From assembly GCF_021030645.1 (NCBI RefSeq), contig NZ_JACGCJ010000013.1, positions 1-64,000 of the forward strand: a stretch of 64,000 bases of DNA, written 5' to 3'. Below the pieces are notes generated by a model, which worked only from the letters and a program-made list of their open reading frames with translations, had not been told where the DNA came from and ran no database searches. Origin of the DNA: Agrilactobacillus fermenti (GTDB lineage: Bacteria > Bacillota > Bacilli > Lactobacillales > Lactobacillaceae). Made by a program: the position numbers and the translations under genes. This document shows, piece after piece, positions 37,344 through 46,759 of this stretch; the stretch's first letter is position 1, and each line of letters opens with the position of its first letter.

Positions 37344-38210
37344 ATGGCTGAAATCAATGCAAAAAACGCGGGCACCTTATCATTAGGCGACCGAACGTTT
37401 AATCGTTTAGGCTACGGGACCATGCAATTACCTGGAAAAGGTGTTTGGGGTCCATCTGAAAACCCCGAAAATGCCGTTAAAGTCCTACAAAGTGCGGTCG
37501 AATTGGGTATCAATTTTATTGATACCGCCGACGCCTATGGGCCCTTCTTCGCCAACTTGTTAATGAAAAAAGCCTATGCACCTTACCAGGGAGTATATAG
37601 TGATTTATTTATATCCACCAAAGTGGGGCAGACGCGCCAAGGACCTAACTTGTGGACACCAGATGGCCGGCCAGACTACTTGCGTCAACAAGTCGAATTA
37701 AATCTCTGGTCTTTGGGTGTCGATCACATTGATTTGTTATTTTTACATCGGATTGATCCCAAGGTGCCTTTAGCTGAGCAGCTGGGTGAACTTAAAAAAA
37801 TGCAAGCCGAGGGTAAGATCAAACACATTGGCCTCAGCCAAGTTAGTGTTGCTGATCTAGAAGCCGCTGAAAAGATCGTTAAAATCGATGCCGTTCAAAA
37901 TCGCTACAACGTGATTGACCGTACAGATGAGGCTGTTTTAGATTATGCCGAAGCCCATCAGCAAATTTTTGTACCTTGGTTTCCATTAGCGACTGGTAAG
38001 CTTGCAGAGCCCGGCAGTGTGCTAAGCAAGATTGCTGAAAAATACCAGGCTCAACCAGCTCAAATTGCTTTGGCTTGGTTACTACAACGTTCGCCAGTTA
38101 TTTTGCCAATTCCAGGAACAGCCAATTTGGCTCACTTGAAGCAAAATGTCAGTGCCGCAAATATTAAATTAGCTAAAGCTGACTTTGACGCCATTAGTCA
38201 ATTAAAATAA
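37344..38210 (+). CDS. Aldo/keto reductase (oxidoreductase, YqkF/Tas-like)
   Basis: This is a 288-residue aldo/keto reductase. It has FIDTADAYGP (Asp and Tyr), ISTKVG (Lys), LLFLHRID (His) and the C-terminal PVILPIPGTANLAHLKQN, typical of the subgroup of short reductases in lactic acid bacteria. AAAGGAG is 11 bp before the ATG at 37344; the in-frame GTG at 37332 overlaps that site. The promoter region is shared with the divergent reductase at 37243. Confidence 0.88.
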   Translation: MAEINAKNAGTLSLGDRTFNRLGYGTMQLPGKGVWGPSENPENAVKVLQSAVELGINFIDTADAYGPFFANLLMKKAYAPYQGVYSDLFISTKVGQTRQGPNLWTPDGRPDYLRQQVELNLWSLGVDHIDLLFLHRIDPKVPLAEQLGELKKMQAEGKIKHIGLSQVSVADLEAAEKIVKIDAVQNRYNVIDRTDEAVLDYAEAHQQIFVPWFPLATGKLAEPGSVLSKIAEKYQAQPAQIALAWLLQRSPVILPIPGTANLAHLKQNVSAANIKLAKADFDAISQLK

Positions 38211-38225
38211 TGATGACACTTGATT

Positions 38226-38275
38226 AAAAAAGTGGCTATAAACAAAGCTAATGTTTTGTTTGCAGCCACTTTTTG
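38226..38275. terminator. Bidirectional terminator hairpin, repeat-family module 1
   Basis: AAAAAGTGGCT, then ACAAA, pairs with TTTTGTTTG and AGCCACTTTTT between convergent genes. It has A and T runs on both flanks. Confidence 0.85.
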
Positions 38276-38290
38276 TGTACGAACAATTAA

Positions 38291-38334
38291 ATTTTAAACG
38301 TGTGCGAAAGGCAACACCTTTTATCACACGCTCA
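38291..38334 (-). repeat. Short copy of the 3'-UTR repeat, module 2
   Basis: AAACGTGTGCGAAAGG, then CAACA, then CCTTTTATCACACGCTC forms an imperfect hairpin. The TGA stop of the amidotransferase-like gene (38332-38334) begins at its edge. The inner 70-80 bp of the long copies is missing. Confidence 0.7.
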
Positions 38335-39003
38335 GCTATTGCGAATCGCTTCATAAATCATTTCGGTGATGCGCTGACCCGTACTCGTCCGCCAATCAAA
38401 CTTTTGCATCTGAGCTAGACTTTGAACCGTTTCGCTGGGTTCATCTAAGTAGGCGGCATCCGCGGCTAATAACTGGTCTAACCCAGTCTGCGTCATCTCG
38501 GGATGAAATTGTAATCCATAGACACGATCACCAATACGGAACCCTTGCGCAGGACAATGATCATTGGTATAAATTTGCTGGGCAATATCTGGCAATTCAA
38601 TTTTTTCACCATGCCAATGAAAAACTAAACCACTGGGCAGGTCTTCAACAGTTGAAGCGACTGGGAACCACCCTAACTCTTTATAGCGCATAGGTGCAAC
38701 TCGACCATTAAACGCTAGGGCCACTTGCTGAGCACCTAAACAAATCCCAAGTACTCGGCCGCCATTTTGATAAACAGCTTTGATCAATTGCCGCTCCAAT
38801 GGCAGCCAAGGTAAATCATCGTTGGCACTCATTGGACCACCCATCACAATTAGGAATGTCACTTGTTTTGGGTCAATCTTTTGAATTGCATTTGGCTCTT
38901 CATATAGCCGATGGTAAATCAATTGATCTTGAAAATGTGCCGCGATTGTTTCTAGCAAACCCGGACCTTCGTGGGGCACATGCATGATAATATCAATTTT
39001 CAC
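38332..39003 (-). CDS. Class I glutamine amidotransferase-like protein
   Basis: This is a 223-residue protein of the GMP-synthase-like glutamine amidotransferase family. The nucleophile elbow is GICLGAQQVA (Cys) and the His/Glu pair is in LQFHPEMTQ. There is no synthetase domain. Such stand-alone proteins may hydrolyse gamma-glutamyl compounds, but the substrate is unknown. It lies 6 bp downstream of the YibE/F gene at 39010, so it probably belongs to that operon. Confidence 0.85.
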   Translation of the reverse strand: MKIDIIMHVPHEGPGLLETIAAHFQDQLIYHRLYEEPNAIQKIDPKQVTFLIVMGGPMSANDDLPWLPLERQLIKAVYQNGGRVLGICLGAQQVALAFNGRVAPMRYKELGWFPVASTVEDLPSGLVFHWHGEKIELPDIAQQIYTNDHCPAQGFRIGDRVYGLQFHPEMTQTGLDQLLAADAAYLDEPSETVQSLAQMQKFDWRTSTGQRITEMIYEAIRNS

Positions 39004-39009
39004 ACGTAT

Positions 39010-39783
39010 TCACCTCTTACTTTTAGAAATCATGCGGTGACGCCAGCGTACGACCAAGAACGTAGTAAATGGTACCGTTAACGTCACAGCAATCATGGAT
39101 AGGATCACTGACGCCACCTCAGTAATAAATAGTTTATCATTGATCAATAAAGCTGGCGAATATTTCAGCTCGATAAACCAAATGAATAAAGCTAAATAAC
39201 CTCCAAAGAAGCCAAAGAACAAAGTATTATAAGCCGTGCCCATAATTTTACCACCGATGATTCGACCGTCATGATATAGCCGTTGATCCGTCAGATCTGG
39301 CGTTTCTTCAATCAATTCATTTAAGGCACTGACCATCGCGATACTAGCTTCCGCAATGGCCCCCAACGCACTCATAAGCAGCATCGCAGTCGCCACCTGG
39401 CCAAAGGACACGCCAATCAGTACGGAAAAAACACCTAATTCTTCATTTGTCTCATTCCCGAAGCCTTGTAACTGCCCAAAATACTGAACTGGCAAAATTA
39501 ATAAGACTAGTAACACGATCGTCAACACGGAAACAATATAAGCAATTGTCCCGGTTTTCAAACCCACCGGACTGAAATAGATAATGATTGCCAGAATCAC
39601 TAAGCCAGAGATAAAAGCAGTAGCTAAGGGTGGTGTGCCTAAAGCAATCAGTAAGATCACAAAGAAAATAGCTAGAAAATTCAGAATCATCCCACCAAAA
39701 ATACTAAAGGTATCTTTACCAGTGACTAATAACAATAAAACTAACAAAATAAGTGCTAAGGCACTGACGACTCCTAAACTCAT
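39010..39783 (-). CDS. YibE/F family membrane protein (second of pair)
   Basis: This is a 257-residue membrane protein with about seven helices, including GAIAEASIAMVSALNELIEE and GRIIGGKIMGTAYNTLFFGFF, typical of the YibE/F family (PF07907). Family function is not established. Its ATG overlaps the stop of the preceding YibE/F gene by 4 bp, indicating translational coupling and probably a heteromeric complex. Confidence 0.85.
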   Translation of the reverse strand: MSLGVVSALALILLVLLLLVTGKDTFSIFGGMILNFLAIFFVILLIALGTPPLATAFISGLVILAIIIYFSPVGLKTGTIAYIVSVLTIVLLVLLILPVQYFGQLQGFGNETNEELGVFSVLIGVSFGQVATAMLLMSALGAIAEASIAMVSALNELIEETPDLTDQRLYHDGRIIGGKIMGTAYNTLFFGFFGGYLALFIWFIELKYSPALLINDKLFITEVASVILSMIAVTLTVPFTTFLVVRWRHRMISKSKR

Positions 39784-40880
39784 CGTTTACCTCCTATAAA
39801 TCGGCCAGCTAGTGCGCTGGTCAACGGTACAGTTAATACGATACCGATGGCACTAACTAGTGATTGTACTAAACCGAGATACATGGTCCAGTTGAAGGTT
39901 TCGACAATGCTATTGCCATTTCGCAAATACAAAATGGCCATTGGAATCGTATCCGCCATGAAAATTAGAAATAAGATGCTGATCAACGGACCAATAATTT
40001 GCTTACCCATATTTAAACCAGAGCGAAACACCTTGTGAAAGGGCAATCCTGGATTTTCATATTTAAGTTGATGCATGGCTGAAGTAATATCAGTACTCTC
40101 ATCCATAATTGCACCCAGCACCCCAATCATAACCTGTGCCAAAAAGATTGTTTTAGGCTGCTGCACGGCATAGCTCACAGCTTCATAATGTATCCCCTGC
40201 TCATGAGTCAATTTTAAAACGAGTAAAAACAGTAAAAAACTGACCGAAGTCGCTGTAATTGTGGCTACCGATGAAACAAACATTTCCGCATTAAGGCCAA
40301 AAATCAAACCAATTGTAAATAACGTAAACAAAACAACTAACACGGCAAAAATAGGCAGCAGATGCTTCCCGTTATGGCGTAGTTCTAATTGAATCGCCAA
40401 AATAAATAACAAAACATTGACCAATAGACTTAAAATAGATAGGGCACCTTTTTTACGGACAATCACTAAAATCAGCAAAATGGTCAGCCAAATCAATGTC
40501 ACGATCAACGTATCGCGTTTTTGGCCAATAATGACGGATTTACTAGGTGATTTAGCATTCAAGGTAACCAAAACTTGTTGCCCCGGATGATACTTCTGGT
40601 CTAATGCTTGAGAATAAGTATAGGTATTATGTAAATTAAATTTTTTATTTTTATGTTGCCCATTCAATATTTTTAAGGTAATATTTTGCGTCGTAGAATA
40701 GTCTACATTTTGATGGGTATCTTCATTTTTATGTTTGCTCAATGTTTGGGTCGCTGTGACTTGGGCAACTGTATATTTGTATAAAAAAGCGTTATGGCGC
40801 ATAAAAATCGTCAGGCCAATGCCCATTACTAAAACAAGTGCAATGATCCAAAGATTGATTTGTTTTTTTGTCTGCTTCAT
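39780..40880 (-). CDS. YibE/F family membrane protein (first of pair)
   Basis: This is a 366-residue protein. One N-terminal helix is followed by an extracellular domain of about 110 residues, then six or more helices with GVLGAIMDESTDITSAMHQL, the YibE/F core that has a related GAIAEA motif in the partner. The start at 40880 follows GGAAAGAAG; an upstream in-frame ATG at 40913 has no ribosome site and would leave little room for the divergent CPA2 gene. It forms an operon with 39010 and 38332. Confidence 0.83.
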   Translation of the reverse strand: MKQTKKQINLWIIALVLVMGIGLTIFMRHNAFLYKYTVAQVTATQTLSKHKNEDTHQNVDYSTTQNITLKILNGQHKNKKFNLHNTYTYSQALDQKYHPGQQVLVTLNAKSPSKSVIIGQKRDTLIVTLIWLTILLILVIVRKKGALSILSLLVNVLLFILAIQLELRHNGKHLLPIFAVLVVLFTLFTIGLIFGLNAEMFVSSVATITATSVSFLLFLLVLKLTHEQGIHYEAVSYAVQQPKTIFLAQVMIGVLGAIMDESTDITSAMHQLKYENPGLPFHKVFRSGLNMGKQIIGPLISILFLIFMADTIPMAILYLRNGNSIVETFNWTMYLGLVQSLVSAIGIVLTVPLTSALAGRFIGGKR

Positions 40881-40931
40881 TGCTTCGCTTCTTTCCGAAA
40901 TATTTAATTGCATACCTAAAGGAGGCTCATT

Positions 40932-42758
40932 TTGGAAGATCTATCATTTCTAATCGTTATTTTTACGGCTTTAGCCACCCCATTGTTGTTAGCTAAATTC
41001 CACATTTCAAATTTACCCACGGCTGTTGCCGAGATTCTTGTTGGGATTATTCTCGGTAAAAGTCTACTAAATATCATACACGTGAACAGCACCTTAAATC
41101 AATTATCATCATTAGGTGTCATAATTCTATTATTTTTAAGCGGTATGGAAATCGACTTTACCTTATTTAAACCGCAAGTCGGTAAAGATAAACAATTTTG
41201 GACGCCACTTAAAATCGCCAGCAGCAGCTTTATAATCATTGTTGTCCTAGCCACTGGTCTAGCATACATCTTAAAACTTTTGGGCCTGTTTACAGAATTG
41301 CCATTAGCGGCCATTATTTTTGCCACGATTGCCCTTGGTATTGTGATTGCCGCTTTGAAGGAACAAGAACTATTAAGTAAACCGCTAGGACAGACGCTGC
41401 TTTTGATTGCTGCCCTAGGTGAAGTGATTCCCCTGACAGCCCTCACGATTTACGCTTCCCTGCACAGTGCCCACGCAGAACGTGTCTGGCTGATCGCCTT
41501 AATTTTTTTGGCCGCGATTTTTCTGCTGGCCCGTTCGCGTCGAATTTACCATTTCTTTGAAGCTATTGATAAATCGACGACACAATTAGATATTCGACTG
41601 GCATTTTTCTTGATCATTGCATTAGTTTCTATTGCTGAAGGTGTGGGTGCTGAAAATATCCTGGGAGCCTTTTTAGCTGGGATCGTGATGAAACTTTTAC
41701 GACCAAAGGAGGAAACGCAAAACAAACTGACTTCGTTAGGCTATGGCTTTTTCATTCCAATTTTTTTCATTATGACTGGCGTCAAGTTAAATATTCGCGC
41801 CCTATTTGCTGATCCGCAAGCTTTGACGTTGATTCCAGTTTTCCTACTGGGGTTCATGTTAGCTAAGCTACCGATTTATTGGATTTTACGACGGCGCTTT
41901 AAAAATAGTAACGCCTGGGCGGGTACTTTTCTAAGTACCACGACGATTACGATCGTCTTGCCTGCTTTACAAGTAGGTCGGAATTTAAAAGTAATCACCG
42001 AAGCCCAGTCTGGTGCCTTCACGTTAGCTGCAATTATTGTCTGTGTCCTATTTCCAGTTTTGTTTAACAAATTTCATCAACCAGAACCAGAGGACCTTAA
42101 GAAGACAAAGGTTAATTTTATTGGTGCCAATTTGATTACCGTGCCGATTGCTCAGCAATTGATCAAGGGTTGGTATGATGTTACGTTATTCACCGACCGT
42201 GAAGATAATTACCGGACTTACAATTCTGAAGCCAATATTGTTTTCTTAGACAACTTAACTCAAGCCGCGTTGATTGAACACCAGGCTTTTGATACCGATG
42301 TTATTGTGATGGCTTATGCCGATCATGAACGAAATTATGAGCTCTCGCAATGGGCTCTAGATGAAAATGTCCCTCGTATCATCGCCCGCTTCGAAACTAA
42401 AAATGTCGCAAATGATCAATATGATCGCTTAACAGAACAAGGCGTGGAAGTTTTCAATACTTTTGAAGCTAATATTTCCATGTTACGAAGCATGATCGAA
42501 GCCCCTGCGACCTTTAAAATCATTACGGATACCGATTCAGGTCTCTTTGAAGTCACCGTTAATAACCGACGCTTCACAGGTCTGGAGATCAAGAATTTAC
42601 CATTTATTAATGATATTACCATTGCCCGAATTTATCGCAATCATGAGTTCTTTGCACCTCATGGTGATACAGAACTTCAACAAGGCGATCATCTGATTTT
42701 TACCGGTAACAAAACTATAATTCGTAATATTCGACAACAATTAGAGATTGAAAATTAA
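40932..42758 (+). CDS. CPA2-family cation/proton antiporter with TrkA-type regulatory domain
   Basis: This is a 608-residue antiporter. Residues 1-380 form the Na+/H+ exchanger domain with about 12 helices (AEILVGIILGKSLLN, ALGEVIPLTALTIYASL, GAFLAGIVM). A shortened nucleotide-binding (TrkA-N/RCK-like) region and a TrkA-C domain (about 520-608) follow. KefB-like proteins exchange K+ or Na+ for H+ in pH or osmotic control. The start is TTG at 40932 with AAAGGAGG upstream; no ATG is available. It is divergent from the YibE/F pair. Confidence 0.85.
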   Translation: MEDLSFLIVIFTALATPLLLAKFHISNLPTAVAEILVGIILGKSLLNIIHVNSTLNQLSSLGVIILLFLSGMEIDFTLFKPQVGKDKQFWTPLKIASSSFIIIVVLATGLAYILKLLGLFTELPLAAIIFATIALGIVIAALKEQELLSKPLGQTLLLIAALGEVIPLTALTIYASLHSAHAERVWLIALIFLAAIFLLARSRRIYHFFEAIDKSTTQLDIRLAFFLIIALVSIAEGVGAENILGAFLAGIVMKLLRPKEETQNKLTSLGYGFFIPIFFIMTGVKLNIRALFADPQALTLIPVFLLGFMLAKLPIYWILRRRFKNSNAWAGTFLSTTTITIVLPALQVGRNLKVITEAQSGAFTLAAIIVCVLFPVLFNKFHQPEPEDLKKTKVNFIGANLITVPIAQQLIKGWYDVTLFTDREDNYRTYNSEANIVFLDNLTQAALIEHQAFDTDVIVMAYADHERNYELSQWALDENVPRIIARFETKNVANDQYDRLTEQGVEVFNTFEANISMLRSMIEAPATFKIITDTDSGLFEVTVNNRRFTGLEIKNLPFINDITIARIYRNHEFFAPHGDTELQQGDHLIFTGNKTIIRNIRQQLEIEN

Positions 42759-42773
42759 ATTTCTCCAGCTAAA

Positions 42774-42823
42774 AAAGAAGCGTCTGGAAACAAGGCATTA
42801 GTCTTGTACCCGAACGCTTCTTT
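42774..42823. terminator. Bidirectional terminator hairpin, repeat-family module 1
   Basis: AAAAGAAGCGT, then ACAAG, pairs with CTTGT and ACGCTTCTTTT. It lies between the convergent antiporter gene (+) and the YknW-like gene (-). This copy has a slightly altered core. Confidence 0.8.
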
Positions 42824-42830
42824 TGTCATT

Positions 42831-43406
42831 TTAAAGTGAATACTTGCTAAAGATTGGCATTAAAGCAATTACCAGTTGGACAACAAACACTACTGTGATA
42901 ATCCAATAGCCAACTTGTAGGTCCTTTACTAAATATTTGAAGAAGCCATACAATAAACCAATCGTAACCAAAATTTGAATGACCGTGACCACTATTGTAA
43001 ATGTAGTATCCACAATTTGATGTTGCTCGATCAGCATGGCAATAATATTGATTAATTGTGAAACAATCAAAGAAATGGCGGTGCTAATATAAAAGCTACG
43101 TTTAGCGAGCTGATTGATTTCTTTAGTCATGGTCCTTTTTTTGATCGACATTACAATATAATACAGTAGGAATTGTAAGTACACGGTCACAAATAAACCA
43201 ATGACAATCCCGATCGCACCGCTTATTGAACCAATCACAGCAATCATTGCTCCACCATTACTGCCTACTTTACCTAACGCTTCATGAACTTTAGGATCGG
43301 GAAATAGAAATAAGGAAAAGAACAAAGTCAACAAACTTGTCAAAGCCATGATGATCATAAACATACGTGTATCTGATACTGATGCATTGTTGAACCATTT
43401 TTTCAT
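42831..43406 (-). CDS. Yip1-like membrane protein, YknW-like
   Basis: This is a 191-residue membrane protein with about five helices (about 15-35, 58-85, 100-125, 133-160, 165-185). It resembles the Yip1 family, to which YknW of the Bacillus subtilis YknWXYZ exporter belongs. It lies 29 bp downstream of the FtsX/MacB-type permease gene on the same strand. By analogy it may help assemble the efflux complex. The assignment rests on topology and position more than on sequence motifs. Confidence 0.65.
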   Translation of the reverse strand: MKKWFNNASVSDTRMFMIIMALTSLLTLFFSLFLFPDPKVHEALGKVGSNGGAMIAVIGSISGAIGIVIGLFVTVYLQFLLYYIVMSIKKRTMTKEINQLAKRSFYISTAISLIVSQLINIIAMLIEQHQIVDTTFTIVVTVIQILVTIGLLYGFFKYLVKDLQVGYWIITVVFVVQLVIALMPIFSKYSL

Positions 43407-43435
43407 GGAACACGCTCCTTTGTACTGGGTAAATC

Positions 43436-44665
43436 TTAACGAATAATATCGATCAAATCTTTCTTGCTGGCACTAGATGCTGGCATGACCCCAAATACAA
43501 GCCCAACGAACGTGGAAACCCCAAATGCAAGTAAGAAGGAACTAAAATCAACACTGATCGGGAATGGTAGTGCTAATCCTATCAGAGCAGCAATGGCTAA
43601 CCCTAATAGGTACCCCACCAGACCACCAATAATTGTTAAAGTTGCACTTTCCAATAAAAATTGCATTTTAATATTACTTTGTGTCGCACCCATTGCTCGA
43701 CGAATCCCAATTTCAGTCGTTCGTTCAGCAACAGAAATATACATCATATTCATGACCCCAACACCGGCAATAAATAGTGAGATCCCTGCGATAGCTGCAA
43801 TAAACGTTGTCACTGCCCCTAAGACTTTCCCAATACTATCAGTTGCCTGTGAAGGATCATTTGCTTCATACTTACCACTATTCCGTTGCGTCCCTGTTGC
43901 TTTTAGCTGCTTAACGGCTTCATTGAGTACTTTAGATGTTTTTTGCCCCTTGGTAATTGTAATGGATAAGGTGTTGCTCGTATTTCCTTTACCACGGCTA
44001 TACTGAGCATAAGTCTGTTTTGGCACCTGAATATTGGCATACTGCAATTGACTCTCAGTGGACGTACTTAGATTAAAAGAAAAATTGACAGGTTCCCGTA
44101 CACCAACAACTTCATACAGTTCTCCATCTACATCAATCCCCCGGCCAAGAGCAGCACGGCTATTCCCAAAAACACCTTTGGCTAAATCGGTATCGATCAC
44201 AGCAACTTGCCGTTGTAAAAGATCATCCTGTGGTCTTAAAGCTCGACCATATTTAACAGCAGTACCTTTTTTACTGACCAAACCGATAACTTGCGACTGC
44301 ATCTTACCATTGACATTATATGTCTGTTCAAAAATATTCTGATCCGTTTCTTTTTCAATCTTTGCCTTTTTAACACCAGAGATGCCTTCAACCAAAATAG
44401 CATCAGACTGATCAAAGCCCACCATTGAAGAACTAACCTCATCATCAGACTGATTGTTAGGCGTAAAAACAATCGTGCCTTGAGTTTCACCACGCGCATT
44501 GCTCGTCAGTTGTTTAGTCGTCCAATTTGAAAACCCATGGCCAATTGCCAAAATTGTGACAACAGCTGCGATCCCAATAACGATGCCGACCATGGTTAGG
44601 ATACTACGCCGCTTATTTTTAAAAATCGACCGTAATGCTGTCTCCCATACTTCTTGAAATCTCAT
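43436..44665 (-). CDS. MacB/YknZ-type ABC permease
   Basis: This is a 409-residue permease. Helix 1 lies near residues 20-45 (IFKNKRRSILTMVGIVIGIA), followed by a MacB periplasmic-type core domain and three C-terminal FtsX helices, with GVMNMMYISVAERTTEIGIR as the conserved cytoplasmic motif. It overlaps the ATPase gene by 4 bp. It belongs to the adaptor-ATPase-permease-Yip1 operon, which probably exports a peptide or confers peptide-toxin tolerance. Confidence 0.92.
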   Translation of the reverse strand: MRFQEVWETALRSIFKNKRRSILTMVGIVIGIAAVVTILAIGHGFSNWTTKQLTSNARGETQGTIVFTPNNQSDDEVSSSMVGFDQSDAILVEGISGVKKAKIEKETDQNIFEQTYNVNGKMQSQVIGLVSKKGTAVKYGRALRPQDDLLQRQVAVIDTDLAKGVFGNSRAALGRGIDVDGELYEVVGVREPVNFSFNLSTSTESQLQYANIQVPKQTYAQYSRGKGNTSNTLSITITKGQKTSKVLNEAVKQLKATGTQRNSGKYEANDPSQATDSIGKVLGAVTTFIAAIAGISLFIAGVGVMNMMYISVAERTTEIGIRRAMGATQSNIKMQFLLESATLTIIGGLVGYLLGLAIAALIGLALPFPISVDFSSFLLAFGVSTFVGLVFGVMPASSASKKDLIDIIR

Positions 44666-45348
44666 ACTTCCACCTGCTTATCCGACGTAATTGCACCGTC
44701 AAAAATTGTGATCAACCGGTCGCCGTATTCTGATACACGTTTATCATGGGTTACAAGCAAAACTGTGGTGCCTTCATCTTCATTCAACTTTTTGAAAATT
44801 GCCATGATTTCACTAGATGTTTTTGAATCTAATGCACCGGTGGGTTCATCAGCCAAAACAAACTTAGGTTTATGCACAATAGCCCGTGCAATGGCTACCC
44901 GCTGCTGCTGCCCCCCTGATAATTCATTAGGGATCTTAGTGGCACTATTCGGTAATCCAACCTTTTCTAAAGCTTCTAAAACAATCGGTTTGGCCTCTCT
45001 TTTAGACATGCCGCCATATAGCAACGGCAATTCAACGTTTTCCAAGATTGTATTGTTCTGGATCAATTTAAAATTTTGGAAAACAAAACCAACACTTTGA
45101 TTACGTAAACGCGACAAGGTTCGGTCATCGATTGTATCGTATGACTGACCATCGAATTGGTATTCACCCTCAAATGAACGGTCAATAAAGCCCAACACAT
45201 TGATCAACGACGTCTTACCAGCGCCTGAAGGTCCCATAATTGAAACAAACTCTCCGGAATCAATACTCAAATTGATGTTTTTGAGCACATGAAACTGACT
45301 ATCCCCATTTTGGTAGTATTTATTTACATTTTTTAGGTTAATCAGCAC
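44662..45348 (-). CDS. MacB/YknY-type ABC ATPase
   Basis: This is a 228-residue ATPase of the LolD/MacB class. Walker A is GPSGAGKTS (Thr-Ser ending), the signature is LSGGQQQR, Walker B is FVLADEPTGALDSKTS and the switch His is in LLVTHDKRV. It overlaps both neighbouring genes by a few bases, so adaptor, ATPase and permease are translationally coupled. Confidence 0.94.
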   Translation of the reverse strand: MLINLKNVNKYYQNGDSQFHVLKNINLSIDSGEFVSIMGPSGAGKTSLINVLGFIDRSFEGEYQFDGQSYDTIDDRTLSRLRNQSVGFVFQNFKLIQNNTILENVELPLLYGGMSKREAKPIVLEALEKVGLPNSATKIPNELSGGQQQRVAIARAIVHKPKFVLADEPTGALDSKTSSEIMAIFKKLNEDEGTTVLLVTHDKRVSEYGDRLITIFDGAITSDKQVEV

Positions 45349-46444
45349 TACTGTTGACCTCCTGTCCAGATTTCATATTCTTATCAGGATTGGCCACAAT
45401 TTTATCTTTCAAATCTAATCCGTTATCCAAGTAAGTGACACCATTGTCTTTGCTGACACGGACTTCAGTTTTGACTGCCTTATTTTTGACAACTCGATAA
45501 ACATAACTCTTACCTTTTTCTTTAACAATTGCGGCACTCGGGATACGAATGGTATTTTGTGGTACCTTAATTTGAACATTGAAGCCATTGACCAAGCGTT
45601 GATCAATTTTAACCGTAAATTTATAGTAAGAAACACTACTACTTGAAGTCCCGGCACCCGCACCACCGGCAGTTGCAGCTGTAGCACTTGAACCAGCCCC
45701 ACTTTGAGTTGGCACGTTATCAACACTTAAGATCGTACCCTTCAATTTAGCACCTGAACTAATTGGCAATACAGTCACTTGTGTCTGTGGGCGAATTTTG
45801 GCATAGTCGTATTCAGAAATCTGACCATTAATTACTTGACCATCACTGATAATTTTCATTGATGGCATCCCTGTTGTTGTGTTAGCGGTATCATCAAGTG
45901 AAATCGTGCCTGAAATAGAAGCTTTTACAATCGGATTCAACCGATTTTGGAGATTACTTACCTGAGTTTCGCCTTGTGAAACGGCTAATTCATCTTGGGA
46001 TAATTGGTTCCGCGCTTGCTGGATGCCTGACTGATCTTGAGCACCAGCTGTCGCTTGCTGTGCCTGGTTCAAAGCTTGTTGGTCCTGTTGCATGGCTAAA
46101 CGTGCTTTGGCTAAACTAGCTTGTGCTTCATATAATTGGTCTTCAGCTGAACTATCATGCAATGTCATCAAGACTTGTCCAGCTTCAACATGCTGTCCAT
46201 CTTGAACGTTGATCTGCGATAAAGTTAAAGTGCCAGATACTGGTGTCGTAACATCCACCGTATTATCTGAGGCGATTTGTCCCTTGAGTAGTAATGGAGA
46301 ATCACGCTTGATTGTTACGATTTGATAATTTGTGTGGTTGCTAGAACGACTGCGAGCAATACCAATTCCAATCATTGCAATGATAAGTACCACCACAATC
46401 ACCAATCCAATAATAAATCCGCGCTTTTTAAAAACTGACTTCAT
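45338..46444 (-). CDS. Efflux adaptor subunit (HlyD/YknX-like)
   Basis: This is a 368-residue membrane-fusion-type adaptor. One N-terminal helix (about 9-28) anchors it, followed by a beta-barrel/lipoyl domain (VSGTLTLSQINVQDGQHVEA), a coiled coil of about 80 residues rich in Gln and Ala, and the second lipoyl half. A Gly/Ala/Ser-rich loop (about 245-270) interrupts the beta-barrel. GGAGG eight bases before ATG at 46444 sets the start; the in-frame ATG further up overlaps that ribosome site. It is first in the operon. Confidence 0.88.
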   Translation of the reverse strand: MKSVFKKRGFIIGLVIVVVLIIAMIGIGIARSRSSNHTNYQIVTIKRDSPLLLKGQIASDNTVDVTTPVSGTLTLSQINVQDGQHVEAGQVLMTLHDSSAEDQLYEAQASLAKARLAMQQDQQALNQAQQATAGAQDQSGIQQARNQLSQDELAVSQGETQVSNLQNRLNPIVKASISGTISLDDTANTTTGMPSMKIISDGQVINGQISEYDYAKIRPQTQVTVLPISSGAKLKGTILSVDNVPTQSGAGSSATAATAGGAGAGTSSSSVSYYKFTVKIDQRLVNGFNVQIKVPQNTIRIPSAAIVKEKGKSYVYRVVKNKAVKTEVRVSKDNGVTYLDNGLDLKDKIVANPDKNMKSGQEVNSSAD

Positions 46445-46697
46445 CAATGTTGCCTCCATAAATTAATCTACAATGTATTCTTGTTCTAGATTACAGTAAA
46501 AAATAGTATCTGTCATTGAATTTCGAAATAATTTTGAATTTTTCAGGCTTAAAATACGTTTATCACCAAATCGCAACAAAAAAATATTTTTTTGTCATTA
46601 TCGTCAAAGTATGCATGTTCATTAAAATCACTAAATGCTGACCCTTTGCTTAAGTATTCACTTATCAAAGATCGAACGATCCATCTTTGGGCATCAC

Positions 46698-46734
46698 GAA
46701 AAAAATAAGCCAAAGGATTTCCCCTTGGCCTATT
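46698..46734 (-). terminator. Terminator of the DauR-like regulator gene
   Basis: On the minus strand AATAGGCCAAGGGG pairs with CCTTTGGCTTATT and is followed by a run of Ts. The remaining sequence of 46445-46697 contains the probable promoter of the efflux operon (ATGACA, 17 bp, TAATCT) and nothing else I can support. Confidence 0.8.
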
Positions 46735-46759
46735 GCTGGATTGACACAGTGATGTTTGA

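Noticed and set aside
38799-38987. Short plus-strand frame antisense to the amidotransferase-like gene
   Set aside because: It is a shadow frame with no ribosome site.
44654-45100. 148-codon plus-strand frame opposite the ABC ATPase gene
   Set aside because: It is antisense to Walker and signature motifs of a well-conserved ATPase; no promoter or protein features.
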